This document shows, one piece after another, positions 63,677 through 64,000 of a stretch of DNA of 64,000 nucleotides. The stretch lies in the NCBI RefSeq assembly GCF_900114085.1, contig NZ_FORU01000002.1:294308-358307 (forward strand). Direction: 5' to 3'. A model generated the notes under the pieces. That model did no database searches. It saw only the letters and a list, made by a program, of their open reading frames with translations, and was not told the DNA's origin. The position numbers and the translations under genes are program-made. Each line of letters starts with the position of its first letter. The stretch's first letter is position 1. The DNA comes from Myroides guanonis (GTDB lineage Bacteria; Bacteroidota; Bacteroidia; Flavobacteriales; Flavobacteriaceae).

Positions 63677-64000
63677 TGACCCGTCCTGAAATAGCTGTAC
63701 AGTTCAAAACAAGAAAAAATGGAAAAATCAGGACAAAAAACCAGTCAACGTTACCATCTAAAGTTCATAGAAAAAGTGGTCCAGGAAGTTGAGTTTGGAG
63801 CTACACAAATTTCAGTTATAAATAAATATAATTTAAATAAAACCACGGTCAATGGTTGGATGCAAAAATACGGTAGTCAAGAGTTTTTTAATACTCGACA
63901 AGCTCGTAGATATTCAACTAATCTAAAGCGGAAAGTACTTTTGAGTATTAAAGAAGGAAAGATGAGTATTCAGGAAGCTAAGGTGGCTTATGAAATCACA
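63677..64000 (+). mobile_element. Left end of an IS3-type element
   Basis: The terminal-looking sequence TGACCCGTCCTGAAATAG begins at 63677, followed 42 nt later by an OrfA start. The right end is outside the window. The element lies 68 bp upstream of the truncated rhs frame and points away from it. Confidence 0.65.
63719..64000 (+). CDS. IS3-family transposase OrfA, cut by the window edge
   Basis: 94 residues are visible from ATG 63719: MEKSGQKTSQRYHLKFIEKV, then a helix-turn-helix (FGATQISVINKYNLNKTTVN, GWMQKYG) and a second HTH-like part (IKEGKMSIQEAKVAYEIT). This is the DNA-binding OrfA of IS3/IS150-type elements, usually followed by OrfB made by frameshift. The frame is intact up to the end of the window. 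Confidence 0.8.
   Translation, partial: MEKSGQKTSQRYHLKFIEKVVQEVEFGATQISVINKYNLNKTTVNGWMQKYGSQEFFNTRQARRYSTNLKRKVLLSIKEGKMSIQEAKVAYEIT

Overview
The window is AT-rich, and its genes look like family Flavobacteriaceae (Bacteroidota). Supporting signs are two CarboxypepD_reg/TonB-dependent receptors, a type IX secretion component (PorZ-like, with its own sorting domain), many lipoproteins with short lipoboxes, a Bacteroidota-type IleS, DUF5689, DUF4292, DUF2891 and DUF3108 proteins, and candidate promoters of the TAnnTTTG type. I cannot name a genus from the sequence alone. No tRNA, rRNA or CRISPR array was seen.

Positions 1-51006 are ordinary, densely packed chromosome. They hold housekeeping genes (metG, pgi, uvrC, lspA, ileS, recO, dut, 5-formyltetrahydrofolate cyclo-ligase), envelope genes (two M23-type proteins, a patatin/Omp85 fusion, a Wzx-like flippase, a sugar nucleotidyltransferase, PorZ) and aromatic amino-acid catabolism (tryptophan 2,3-dioxygenase, 4-hydroxyphenylpyruvate dioxygenase, homogentisate dioxygenase, 3-hydroxyanthranilate dioxygenase). 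One locus pairs a TonB receptor and a DUF5689 lipoprotein with a divergent secreted endonuclease/phosphatase-fold enzyme. Most genes lie on the minus strand in short operons. Many ends carry strong hairpin terminators, several of them shared by convergent genes.

Positions 51007-56705 are accessory DNA. Gene density falls, and the spaces hold short dispersed palindromic repeats, a tandem repeat, two truncated C-termini that look like HTH-regulator tails, a KilA-N protein, small orphan genes and an IS1380-family transposase bracketed by inverted copies of a 34-bp REP-like palindrome.

Positions 56706-63676, all minus strand, are an Rhs polymorphic-toxin locus. An Rhs core that has lost its 5' end (63608-61893) runs by two frameshifts into a ParB/sulfiredoxin-like toxin domain (61849-61502), followed by a cytosolic-type immunity candidate. 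Downstream lie two orphan modules, each made of a copied Rhs-core segment, a different toxin tip and an immunity lipoprotein whose ATG overlaps the toxin stop by 4 nt. One tip is unrecognised and pairs with a plain lipoprotein. The other is a lipase-3 domain paired with an ankyrin-repeat lipoprotein. The two orphan modules share a 466-bp block with identical boundaries. That block includes a non-Rhs leader, a perfect palindrome and a stop-containing junction at the same codon of the Rhs core. Between the orphans and the main rhs gene sit a REP-associated tyrosine transposase (RAYT) remnant and a GC-rich structured segment that may be the 5' part of a group II intron. The window ends inside an IS3-type element that begins just upstream of the truncated rhs gene.

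The most interesting material is the Rhs tip archive: the duplicated block, the unrecognised toxin/lipoprotein pair and the lipase/ankyrin pair. The GxHH-signature IleS and the TonB/DUF5689/nuclease locus come next.
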